Of a DNA stretch of 64,000 nt, positions 53,401 through 64,000 are shown piece after piece. Within the stretch, counting starts at the first letter, position 1. Each line of letters begins with the position of its first letter. Source of the DNA: Piromyces finnis (lineage: Eukaryota; Neocallimastigomycota; Neocallimastigomycetes; Neocallimastigales; Neocallimastigaceae); assembly GCA_002104945.1 (NCBI GenBank), contig MCFH01000005.1:372001-436000 (forward strand), read 5' to 3'. The notes beneath the pieces were generated by a model. The model worked only from the letters and a program-made list of their open reading frames with translations. It searched no databases and was not told where the DNA came from. The position numbers and the translations under genes were made by a program.

Positions 53401-54960
53401 ATCTATATATATATATATATATATATAAAAGACTAAGTAAATATGACAGGTTAATTTAATAGTGATAATAAAATAATACCAAGTAATATATGTTACTTAA
53501 TTTATATAAATTATATATAAAAATTGATTTTGAAATAAACAAAAAACTAAAAGTTAAGAAAAGTTTTTTATAAAAATTAATAAAAATAATTGTTTTTTTG
53601 ATCGAGTAATTATTAAATGATCTTAGTATGATCGAAAATGAAAGTAATTAGTCATAAATTTATGTCTTTATTTCATAAATTTTTAGATAAAATATTCAGA
53701 AATTTCGGATAATTGAAATCTGAATTATAAATAACTTAAAGAATTTCATCTTGAAAATACTAAATATGTAATGTAATATTAATATAAATTAAATTTGCAC
53801 ATGATGATCTTTTTAATTTTTTTGTTCGAAAAATTAATTTATAAAATATAACTTTTTTCTCTTTTTCATGCTTTTACATTAAAAATATGCTTTATATCTT
53901 TTTCTATTATTATTTATTATAATCCAACTTGAAACAAAAATTATAATTTATTATATTTTCCATAATTATTTAATATTTTTTACTTATATATTAAATATAA
54001 TAAGTTAATAAGTAATCTACATCTATTTAATATACTATTAAAATTAATAATATAATATTAAGAGCATTAAAAAGCATTTTATTTTAACAAATGTCGATAT
54101 TACAATAAAACATTTTCTTTAAAAAAAAATGACTAATTGATTATCATAATAATTTTTTTTTGAATTATTTTATTTTTGAAAAAAAAATATATAGACTAAG
54201 ATTCTATTTTTTAATATTTTTATAATATAATGATATTGTAAAAAAAAAAATTAAAGTAAAAAGAACTAAATTTATTTAAATATGATAATGATGATTTTAT
54301 TATAAAAGAAAATGAAAGAAAATTTGATTAATTTATTTGAACACTAAATTTTCAATAATTATAGTATATTCAATATTTTTAATTTTTTGAAAAAATAAGT
54401 ATTTATATATTTATTATATTATTATATTGATTAAATATATTAATTTAGTATATAATGAAATATTTCAAAAAATTAATTTTAGTTTTTTATTATAATTTAA
54501 AAATTAATAAAAACCATACACTATAAACATCTAAAATTTTATTAGCATATGAATGGATACAAATCAATGTCAAAACAGCGTAGATCATTTTATTATGTTT
54601 TATTAAGGTCACTTGATAATATACTAATCTTAATAGTATAAATTTCAAATATTTACTCTATTTCTATATATCAATAATTAAAGAAAGGAAATATAATTGT
54701 TTAGTAGAAATTAATTTAAGTATTTATAAATAAAATATTTTCTAAAAAAATTCAATAAAATAACTATTTAATAAAATTTAATAAAAGCAAACTTAATAAA
54801 AATTCTAATAAAAATTTTTCAATTAATTCTTGGCTTAATTTTTGCATATATTAACTTAATTGAGATCACATAACTATATATTATAATATAATACCAAATT
54901 TTTATATAAATAAAATAAATTAAAAATTTTGTTTCTTATATAGATTATATTAATTAAATT

Positions 54961-55440
54961 GTTTTAATATTGGTTTTTCTTATATAAGCTTTACATTTCC
55001 TTTTCAATTTACATAAAGCTTAAAAAAAAGACATTAAATGAGTAGAAATTTTTTATTATTTAGATAAAAAAAATAAAGATAATGTTAAATAAAATGTAAA
55101 AGATCAATAAGTTAATATTTCTTTTAATAGGAATTATTTCAATTACTGAATAGATTTTAAGTCTAAAGTCATTTATATTGTTATTTACCATAAAGTTAAA
55201 GTTTTAATATTGGTTTTTCTTATATAAGCTTTACATTTCCTTTTCAATTTACATAAAGCTTAAAAAAAAGACATTAAATGAGTAGAAATTTTTTATTATT
55301 TAGATAAAAAAAATAAAGATAATGTTAAATAAAATGTAAAAGATCAATAAGTTAATATTTCTTTTAATAGGAATTATTTCAATTACTGAATAGATTTTAA
55401 TTCTAAAGTCATTTATATTGTTATTTACCATAAAGTTAAA
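54961..55440. repeat. 240-bp direct tandem duplication
   Basis: Copies 54961-55200 and 55201-55440 are in exact register and differ at one base in 240 (G at 55161, T at 55401). Each copy contains an inverted repeat, TAAGCTTTA and TAAAGCTTA, separated by 20 bases. There is no coding frame. Confidence 0.97.
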
Positions 55441-57046
55441 AAGTGGTATTTTAAATTAATACAATGAATAGCGAATATATTATTATAAATTAATTAATTT
55501 AACTAATATGGTATAACAATTTATACTAATTAATATATAAATTTTAAAGTTTTGTATATACTTCTATTTGAACTAGAAAAAAAATATCAAAACATATATA
55601 TTATAAATGCAAAAAAAATAGAGAATAATATATGGTGAATTACATTATTAATAGTCTTATTAATATTTAATATATAAAATCTTTAAACAACTATTTTATT
55701 TTTCTATATCAATAAACTTGAATTAAACTGAATAAATTAATTACATATATAACCCCTAAACTTTATTTTAATAATTCCTAAATTAATTATTTAGAAAACA
55801 AAGTATATTCTCCATTTTCAGCTAAAGAATTTTTATTATTAAATAAATTATTAAAATTTTATTATATTTGATAGTAGTAAAAATAAATTATAATATATAA
55901 GAAAATATATCAATAATTTATTTTTTTAAAATATTTTTAAAGTATTAAATAAAAAAAAAAAAAAAACAATTATAATCCTATTTAAAGTTAATTTCTAAAA
56001 AAAAAACTCTAAAGTATCAAAATTAAAATTAAATAATCCAAATAATCCATTTTTTTTTTTACTTAATTTTATAATATTAAAAATTAAGTTTTTTTAAAGA
56101 GTTGTTTTTATATAATTTAACATTGTCTATAAAAAATTTCCTAATGAAACAATGATATGTTTATATTCGTTTACTTTTATTAACAATAGTAATTACTAAA
56201 TTTTATATTAACACATCATATCTTAATTAAAATTAAATGTAATCTACCTCTTTTTTTTACTATAAATTTATTTAAAAAGCTTTATAAAAAAATTTTTATA
56301 AAAAATAAAAATAAAAAAAATATTTATATAATTAAAAATAATTAGAAAAAAATATAAATTAACAATCTTTTTCATCGAATTATAATTAAAATAATACTTA
56401 TAACTTCATCATTTTCATCCAATTATAATTAAAATAATAAAAATTTAAAATAAAATATTATAATAATGTATTTTGATTTGATTGGTAGTTTATTTAATTA
56501 ATTTTAAAAGGCTTACAATTAAATATATTGATTATTTTTACTAATTATAATATTTTGATTATTAGAAATAGGCAAAAAAAAATTAAAGCAAAGAAACAAT
56601 AGTCTTAAAAAAATTATAGTTATTAATATTATTAATACTTTTTTTACTTCTTGTGATTTAAAAGTTGTAATTTTACAACCAAACAGAAAACTATATATGT
56701 TAATTTAAATATTATACAAAATATTATGTATATTAATAATAAAAAAAACTAAAATTACTTTTTTAAATTTAATATTTTTTTATTTTTAATTTTTAAGCAA
56801 TGATTAGGAATAAATAAAATAAAAACCTTTTTTAAATAATATTATTGTTTTTAAATTTAGAAGATAATATTTTTAAATATTTATATAAAATATATCATAA
56901 TTAGTAGTAAATAAAGTTTTTTTATATAAAAATATTATTTATAAATAATCATATTTTTTTAGATAATAATAAATATATTGTTTTGTGTATTTTTTTTAAT
57001 AGCTTTTTATTTAATATATCAACATTTTAAATTTATATAAATTAAG

Positions 57047-57068
57047 CTAACCCTATTATTAGGGTTAG
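57047..57068. repeat. Perfect hairpin built from telomere-type motifs
   Basis: CTAACCCTA, TTAT, TAGGGTTAG: 9-bp arms around a 4-base loop, with CCCTAA-type and TTAGGG-type hexamers head to head. It is one of very few G/C clusters in this desert. Confidence 0.8.
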
Positions 57069-58003
57069 TGTAAATATATTTCAAATAACTATTATTGGTG
57101 AAAAATAAATAACTTAATTATTATAATTACTACAACTGCGCTACTATTACTACTAATTATTTAAATATTTAAATATGGAAAAAAATTAAGCTAATATTTA
57201 TCATAATTTTTTTTTTTATTTTTATATATTAAAGCTTTGTAAATAATCTTTTTCTTTTATTATGTAAAATTCTTTTTAAAAATGAAATTTATGTGTTCTT
57301 TTTTTTAAAGATAACTTCAAAAAGCCACTTAAAATTTTTTTCTTTTTTATTCTTTTATACAATAACAAAAGCTTACTAAAATTCGTAATAAAAAGATTAT
57401 CATTAATTATAATAAAAAAAATAATAAGAAAAGTAAAATAAACATACAACCAAAAAAGTCATTTTTCAAGGATTTAAAAAATTTTGTTTTTTTGTTTTAT
57501 AAAAAAAAACAGGTTTAATAGTTTAAATTTATACATCATCTTTACTAAATTTAAATTTTATTTTTATATAATAATATAATTTATATAATTTTCACATTAT
57601 CTTTTACTTAATCTTATTACATAATGTACTATACATTAATGTATTATTAAATTTATTTTTTTTTTCAAAAATAATTGTACATACAAATGTACTAATAATG
57701 TATTTTTAATCATTTACATTGAATTATATAATTTAATAATAATAAATTAATTTTTTTTTCTTTACTTCTTTACTTTAAAAGGCATCATATAATAATTCAA
57801 CAAGTGTTGTTTTATTTTTTATATCTATATTTTTTATTTATCTTTTATTTTTATTTATTATTCTAGTTGATTATATAAAGTTAGTATTATATATATATTA
57901 AATCATATTATTGTTGTGAATAATTTAAAATTCATTGCTTTTTTTTCCCCTTAAATTGAATACTCAAAATAATCGAAAATTATTGTTCAAATCTAACACA
58001 TAA

Positions 58004-58152
58004 ATTAGTAAAATTATTAAAATTGAATCTGGTCAATATTATCTTGATGAAAATACAAATATTATTTTAAAAAGGAATTTTATAAATTCATTTAATGTTA
58101 ATGTAAAACATAAAAAGAAAATCAATCAAATGAAGATTTTTAAAATTTAAAA
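58004..58152 (+). pseudogene. Possible coding relic
   Basis: An open stretch of 49 codons with protein-like composition (KIESGQYYLDENTNIIL) and mixed codons, ending at TAA. There is no good ATG, no flanking splice pattern I can follow, and A/T sequence on both sides. It may be a remnant of a repeat-containing secreted protein or an unrecognised exon. Weak evidence. Confidence 0.22.
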
Positions 58153-58822
58153 TTTATTAATGTAGAATCTTAATAATTATGACATTATATAATAATTACA
58201 ATAATAATTACAATATAATAAAGATAGTAGGAATTAAAACATGTTATTTTTATATTATATATATATATCAAATATTTTCTATCCTGCAAAATCTAATTTA
58301 AACAATGAATTCTAAATTATTTTTCAAAATGTTTGATTGTTATATTAAATAAATCTAATTAATTACCAAAGATAAATAGCAATTAATTTAAAAGTTATAA
58401 CCATATTTATATATAAACTAATGGATTATCAATTAAATATCAAGTAAAGAATAAATATTGATTATATAATAATGAATTAAAAAAAAAATTTAATGAAATT
58501 TAACCATGATGTCTTAATACGGTTTTTTTTATCAATATTGCTATAGAGTATTTAATAATCGTTTTTATTTTAATAAATAAATTATATGAACATTTAAAAA
58601 AATCAAGAAGTGATTTAATTAAAATATTATATAAAAAATTGTATACGAAACAGATTATAAAATAGAAATTACTTTTAATTATTCTTGAAAATTTGTATTT
58701 ATTATTGAAAAATTATACTTTTTTGTATTTTTAATAATCTATAATATTTTAATATTTTATATACCTTTAAATTTAATTTATATAGTCCATTTTTAATACG
58801 AAAGTAGTATATAAAAAATAAA

Positions 58823-61800
58823 ATGATTGCTGAAATTCTTGCTAATACCCTTAGTCCTGATCAAGCTATTCGTGAAGAAGCTGTTCGTCAACTCGAAACT
58901 CTTGAAAATGAAAACTTTGTAAGTTTAAATATAGAAATAAACAATTGATTATATTAATAATGATATACTTATTTAATAATATGCTATTTAAATTTTTAAT
59001 TTGAATTTATACTTCATAATACATATTTTAATTAAATTTAGCCAACATATCTTCAATATTTATGTGAAGAATTAGCAAATGAAAATTCTCCTTCACATAT
59101 TAGAACTGTTGCTGGTATTTCTTTAAAAAATACTGTTTCAGCTAGAGTAAATATATAATAATTGAAATATATCTTTTTTATTTAAATAATAATTAATTGT
59201 AATATATTTATAAAATATGATAAATATAAAGGAAATCGCTAGAAAAGAACAAATGGTTCAAAGATGGATTTCATTAAATGAAGAAACCAAACAAAGTGTT
59301 AAATATTTTGTAAGCATAATAATTAATAATATATTTTATAATAGTAGTATATACATACCTTTTTTTTTAATTTTTATAATTAAAATGTAATAAAAATGTA
59401 ATAAAAATATAATAATAATGATATAGGTTTTAAATACTTTAAATTCTGATGATATTAAAGCTGGTTCAACTGCTGCTCAAGTAAAACATCTTAATTTAAT
59501 ATTAATATTTTTATAATTAGTAATATTAAAAAGTATATTTTATTAAATAATATTGATAGGTTATTGCTGCTATTGCTGCTATTGATGTTCCAAGAGATCA
59601 ATGGCCAGATTTAATTCAAATTCTTTTAAAGAATGTTACAGAATCAAATAAATCAAATTTAAAACAAGCATCATTACAAACTATTGGTTATACTTGTGAA
59701 TTAATTGTAAGAATATTTTTTAAATATTTTTGTTGAAGTTATTTATTTATTCATAAAATTTAAACATTATTAAATATTTAAAAAAAAATTATTATATGAT
59801 ATTATAGAATCCAGAAATTTTAGCTTCTCAATCAAATTCTATTCTTACTGCTGTTGTGAATGGTGCTGTTAAGGAAGAACCAAAGTAATTGTTTATTTAT
59901 TTTGTCAACATAATTTTCAATAGAATGTTATATTACAAAATTTATTAATATATTTATTTTGATTTTTTTTTCTATTTATTTCATAATATTATATATATAT
60001 ATATATATATTTGAAAAGTCAAGAGGTCCGTCTTGCAGCTATTCAAGCTCTTACAAATTCATTAGAATTCACAAGAGTTAACTTTGAACAAGAAGTAAGT
60101 ATAAACTTTTTTTGTAATTAAATAGTAGCTGGATTTTAATCATTAAAAATAAATTTATATTAAAAATAAAATAACCATTTTATTAATATTATTTAATTAT
60201 AATAAGACTGAAAGAAATTATATTATGCAAGTTGTTTGTGAAGCTACTCAAAGTGAAAATGAAAATGTTAAGGTTGCTGCTTTTGAATGTCTTGTTAGAA
60301 TTATGCAATTATACTATGAAAAGATGGAATTCTATATGCAAAAGGCTTTATATGGTGTATGCATATTATTTATTTATTTTTTAATTATTATTAAAACATT
60401 TTCAATATAAATATTTAAACATTTATATTAATGTAAAATATACTTTTATAATTTCAGCTTACTATTATTGGTATGAAGAGTGATGATGAAAAGGTTGCTT
60501 TACAAGCTGTTGAATTTTGGTCTACTGTTTGTGATGAAGAAATTGCTCTTGCTGTTGAAATAGAAGAAGCTCAAATTACTAACAGTGAAGTTCCAGTTTG
60601 TCACTATTTTGCTAAAGCTGCTGTAAATGATTTAGTTCCAACTCTTCTTTTATTATTAACCAAAAAGGTAAAATAATTTTAAAATAAAAAATAATCTAGT
60701 TAAAGTATTAGCATATAAATATATAAATATATAATTACATAATTATTAGGGTATGGATGATGAAGATGATGAATGGAATATTTCTATGGCTGCTGCTACC
60801 TGTTTATCTCTTTTAGCTACATGTGTTGAAGATGATATTGTTGGTCCAGTTCTTCCATTTGTTGAATCTAACATTAACAATGCTGATTGGGTATACAGAG
60901 AAGCTGCAATTATGGCATTTGGTAAATATTTTAATGAATATATTTGTTATGAAATAAATTAATTTTATGTATTAATAAATATGTTATATTAATAATATAT
61001 TTTAATTTATTGTAAAATAGGTTCTATTTTAGAAGGTCCAAACCCAGTTAACTTATATCCATTAGTTAATCAAGTAAGATAAATAGTAATATATCATTTA
61101 ATATAAATTGAAATTAATTATGAATTGTAAAAATGAAATATAGGCACTTCCATTATTAGTTAATTTGATGAAGGATGATATTACTCAAGTTAAAGATACT
61201 ACTGCTTGGACTCTTGGTCGTATTTCTGATGTTTTACCAGATACTCTCAAAAATGAAGCTACATTACATAGTTTAGTTACTGTTGTTACTGAAGGTTTAA
61301 GTGATACTCCAAGAGTTGCTTCTAACTGTTGTTGGGTAATAATAATTTATATTTAAAACTATATTATTTAAATATATTGACTTCTAATTTATTTTTTTCA
61401 AATTTTATATAAAAAGTGTTTAATGAATTTAGCTGAACAACTTGAACCAGAAGATTTAGAAGTTAATATTACCTACCCACTTTCAAAGTACTTTGAAGGT
61501 ATAATTAATGCTTTGTTAAATGCTAGTCAACAAGAACAGTGAGTTTTATTATTATTATTACTATTATTATTTAATCCATAATATAAATGTAATGCATATA
61601 TTTACATAATATTATTAAATTTTTACAATATTGAAATTTTTAGAGCTAATACTGAAATCAACTTCCGTGCATCTATCTATGAAGCTATGTCAACTCTTGT
61701 ATCTCATTGTTCCAAAGACTGTCTTCCAGTTGTTGCTAAATTAACTGAAGTCACTTTACAAAAATTAGATGAAACTATTATGCTTCAAGTATGTTTTTTA

Positions 61801-63571
61801 TCTCTATTTTTTTTTTCTTTTTTTTTTTTTTTTTTGAATATTTAATGTTAATAATATCTTTATTTTAATATGTTAGAATCAAATTGTCAATATTGATGAT
61901 AGATTAGCCCATCATGAACTTCAAGCTAATTTATGTAGCGTTTTAACAGTATGTTTATAAATTATTTTAAACTTATAAAAGAATATGATAAAACTGATTA
62001 ATATTTTTTTATGATAAAAATAGAGTTGTATTAGAAGACTTGATAAAGACATTACTGTTATGTCAGATAAAATCATGACTACTCTTTTAAATATTATTTC
62101 TTCTGCTTCAAAATCATCTACTGTTTTAGAAGATGCTTTCCTTGCCGTTGGTGCTTTAAGTGCTGGTATTTAAAATAAATTATTTTTATTTTAAATATTA
62201 AAAATTATTTATTATTTATGTATAAATTAATTAATTATTTTTATTTTATTCTTATAATGTATAAAATTATAGTTATTGAAGGTGGTTTCAGTAAATATAT
62301 TGAGAGCTTTGTTCCATATCTTAATATTGCTCTTCAAGCTCATGAAGAATATCAAGTATATTGGTTTTTTTTTTTTTAATATTAATATTTAAAAATAAAA
62401 TATATAATTAGTATATATTTTATGTTATAATATTAATGTTGCTATTAAATTATATTATAATTTATAATAGATGTGCTCCATTGCTGTTGGTCTTGTAGGT
62501 GATATTTGTAGAGCTCTTAATGAAGGTGTTATTCCATTTACTGATGAATTTATGAATCATTTACTTGAAGATTTACAAGTATGAATATCATATAATTATA
62601 ATGAAATAAAATTGTTATTTATAATATAATGTTAATAAATTAACTATAAATAGAGCTCAATTCTTCACCGTGATGTCAAGCCTGCTATCCTTTCATGTTT
62701 TGGTGATATTGCTTTAGCTATTGGAAGTAACTTTGTTAATTACTTACAAATTGTTATGGTAGTTTTAAAACAAGCTAGTGGAATGGAAGCTTCACCAGTA
62801 TGTTGAAATATATTAACCTTTGTAAAAAATTAATATTTTTTATTTATTAATTGTTATATATTATATATTTTATATGATTAATTCAAATACAATAACAAAA
62901 GAATGACTATGATATGATTGATTATGTTAATCAATTACGTGAAGGTATTTTAGAAGCCTATGTTGGTATTGTTCAAGGTTTAAAGAGTGGTAACAGTGGT
63001 AAGTATGATGACTTCATATTACAAAAGTTACATAATAAATTATCATTTATATTTATTTATATATTTATTTATTATTATTAATATTATATATTACTTATAA
63101 AGCTGGTGAAATGGCTAGTTATGTTAATGATATATTCGCTTTTATGCATAATATCCATAATGATGTTGAGAAGACCGAAGCTTTAATTAGAGGTATTCTT
63201 GGTTTAATTGGGTAAATATTAATATAGAATATCATATGTATATTTATATAATATTATTATTGAATAGTAGGACTAAATATCTATTATCTAATTAAATAGT
63301 GATTTCGCTGATGCATTCCCTAACGGTGAATTAAATCCATTATTCAATGAACCATGGATTTCTGAAATTATTAGAGAAGGAAAGAGAATGAGAGGTTCTA
63401 TTTCAACAAAGGAAGTTGCTAAATGGGCTAATCAAGTAAATAATATAATATTTTTATATAATAAATTAATTAAATTAATCGAATTTATCGTTAATGAAAA
63501 ACTATTATTTATCTATTTATTATTAATAGATGGTAAAGAGATCTTTACAAGCTGCTTCTGTTTCTTATTAG
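58823..63571 (+). CDS. KPNB1: Importin subunit beta-1 (karyopherin beta-1, Kap95)
   Basis: Nuclear import receptor: binds importin alpha or cargo, FG nucleoporins and Ran-GTP. There are 23 exons: 58823-58918, 59042-59146, 59232-59309, 59427-59480, 59560-59706, 59808-59884, 60019-60094, 60207-60356, 60458-60667, 60750-60921, 61021-61073, 61144-61335, 61417-61538, 61644-61788, 61877-61948, 62024-62165, 62273-62355, 62471-62578, 62654-62797, 62902-62998, 63103-63211, 63300-63435 and 63530-63571. They sum to 869 residues (human 876, yeast 861). HEAT repeats run throughout. Diagnostic stretches are an N-terminal importin-type HEAT ([20 protein letters not shown]), the acidic loop DDEDDEW at about 334-340 before [49 protein letters not shown] and, near the end, KEVAKWANQ. 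Introns are 70-125 nt with GTAAGT/GTATGT-like donors. The last exon codes only 13 residues. Complete and apparently functional. Confidence 0.97.
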
Positions 63572-64000
63572 GAAAACATTATTTTTAAGATATAAACTAT
63601 ATTATTCAGCAATTTTTTAATTTTTTATTTATAAATTTTTTAATTCTATTTTTAAACATATTTTTAATAATATTCTCTGTTTTTTACTTTAAAAAGTGCA
63701 AAAACAAAGTTATAAACATCATTATTAAGCAACTTATTATTTTTTTTTTTATTTATTTTTTTTTAATACTAATGTTTAAAGAAAGAAAATTATTTTAATA
63801 TTTATTTCTATTTTAATCTGTCAAAAGTAGTTGCTTTACATTTATATATATTCACTTAATAATAACTATTATATTTTTATTCTGGAGATGCGTAATAGTT
63901 GATTAAATCTTTATATATTAAATATATTAAAGATAATTACTTTATTTAGAAATAAAGCATTTTCCTTTCAACGATTTAGTATTAAAAAAAAAAAAAAAAA
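63572..64000. other. 3' flank of importin beta-1
   Basis: AT-rich 3' UTR and downstream DNA, ending in a run of 17 A residues at the window edge. No further gene was seen. Confidence 0.45.

Larger units (their letters stand above)
50490..58822. other. Gene-poor AT-rich region (8.3 kb)
   Basis: Lies between divergent genes, so promoters of the micro-exon gene (left) and importin beta (right) lie at its edges. It contains the 240-bp tandem duplication (54961-55440), a telomere-motif hairpin (57047-57068) and a short coding-like relic (about 58004-58152). The rest is A/T with homopolymers and (TA)n runs such as 53405-53426. No tRNA or snRNA-like island was found. Confidence 0.55.

Overview
The window looks like nuclear DNA of an extremely AT-rich, intron-bearing fungus. 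An anaerobic gut fungus (Neocallimastigomycota) is the best guess. This rests on intergenic DNA that is almost only A and T, asparagine- and serine-rich proteins, short GT-AG introns of about 70-470 bp, TTTTA/TTTA/TTA microsatellites, and fungal-type genes (an NRBF2/Atg38-like MIT protein, a CBM48 protein of the Crp1/Mdg1 type, a PSTAIRE Cdc2 kinase). Taxonomy is inference; Dictyostelium-like protists share the composition but normally have far fewer introns than the 23-exon importin gene here.

Layout, left to right. 0.2-3.5 kb (+): nine-exon MIT/coiled-coil protein resembling NRBF2/Atg38. 3.7-4.3 kb: (ATTTT)n array and a 113-bp tandem duplication. 4.75-5.85 kb (-): CBM48 protein with 54-bp coding repeats and a C-terminal membrane anchor. 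8.0-10.1 kb (-): single-pass membrane protein with seven 11-residue repeats. 10.1-16.3 kb: gene-poor, with two microsatellites. 16.28-16.78 kb: a poly(A)-tailed retroposed element with a perfect 14-bp target-site duplication. 17.66-17.80 kb (-): U4 snRNA. 18.2-20.6 kb (+): Cdc2/CDK1 kinase, convergent with a CDK5RAP3 (C53/LZAP) homologue at 21.2-23.35 kb (-). 23.9-29.3 kb (-): 1803-residue RhoGAP protein in one exon. 29.3-36.6 kb: no gene seen. 36.6-43.05 kb (+): 1926-residue Angel/CCR4-type exonuclease with a very long Asn-rich N terminus. 44.2-44.9 kb (-): ribosomal protein S18 with an ATG-only first exon. 46.3-50.5 kb (-): Myb/SANT (trihelix-like) protein whose first five exons are 33-54 nt and all in phase 0. 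50.5-58.8 kb: gene-poor, with a 240-bp near-identical tandem duplication, a telomere-motif hairpin and a possible coding relic. 58.8-63.6 kb (+): importin beta-1 in 23 exons.

The genes are mostly housekeeping: cell cycle, translation, nuclear import, mRNA decay, splicing RNA, Rho signalling and autophagy/ER. There is no operon logic and no obvious gene cluster. Exon structures were worked out by hand from splice signals and reading phase; every multi-exon model given as complete sums to a multiple of three. No clearly novel defence or metabolic system was seen. The most interesting items are the micro-exon DNA-binding-like gene, the tailed retroposon, the U4 gene, the CDK5RAP3 gene in a probable fungus, and the 11-residue-repeat surface protein.
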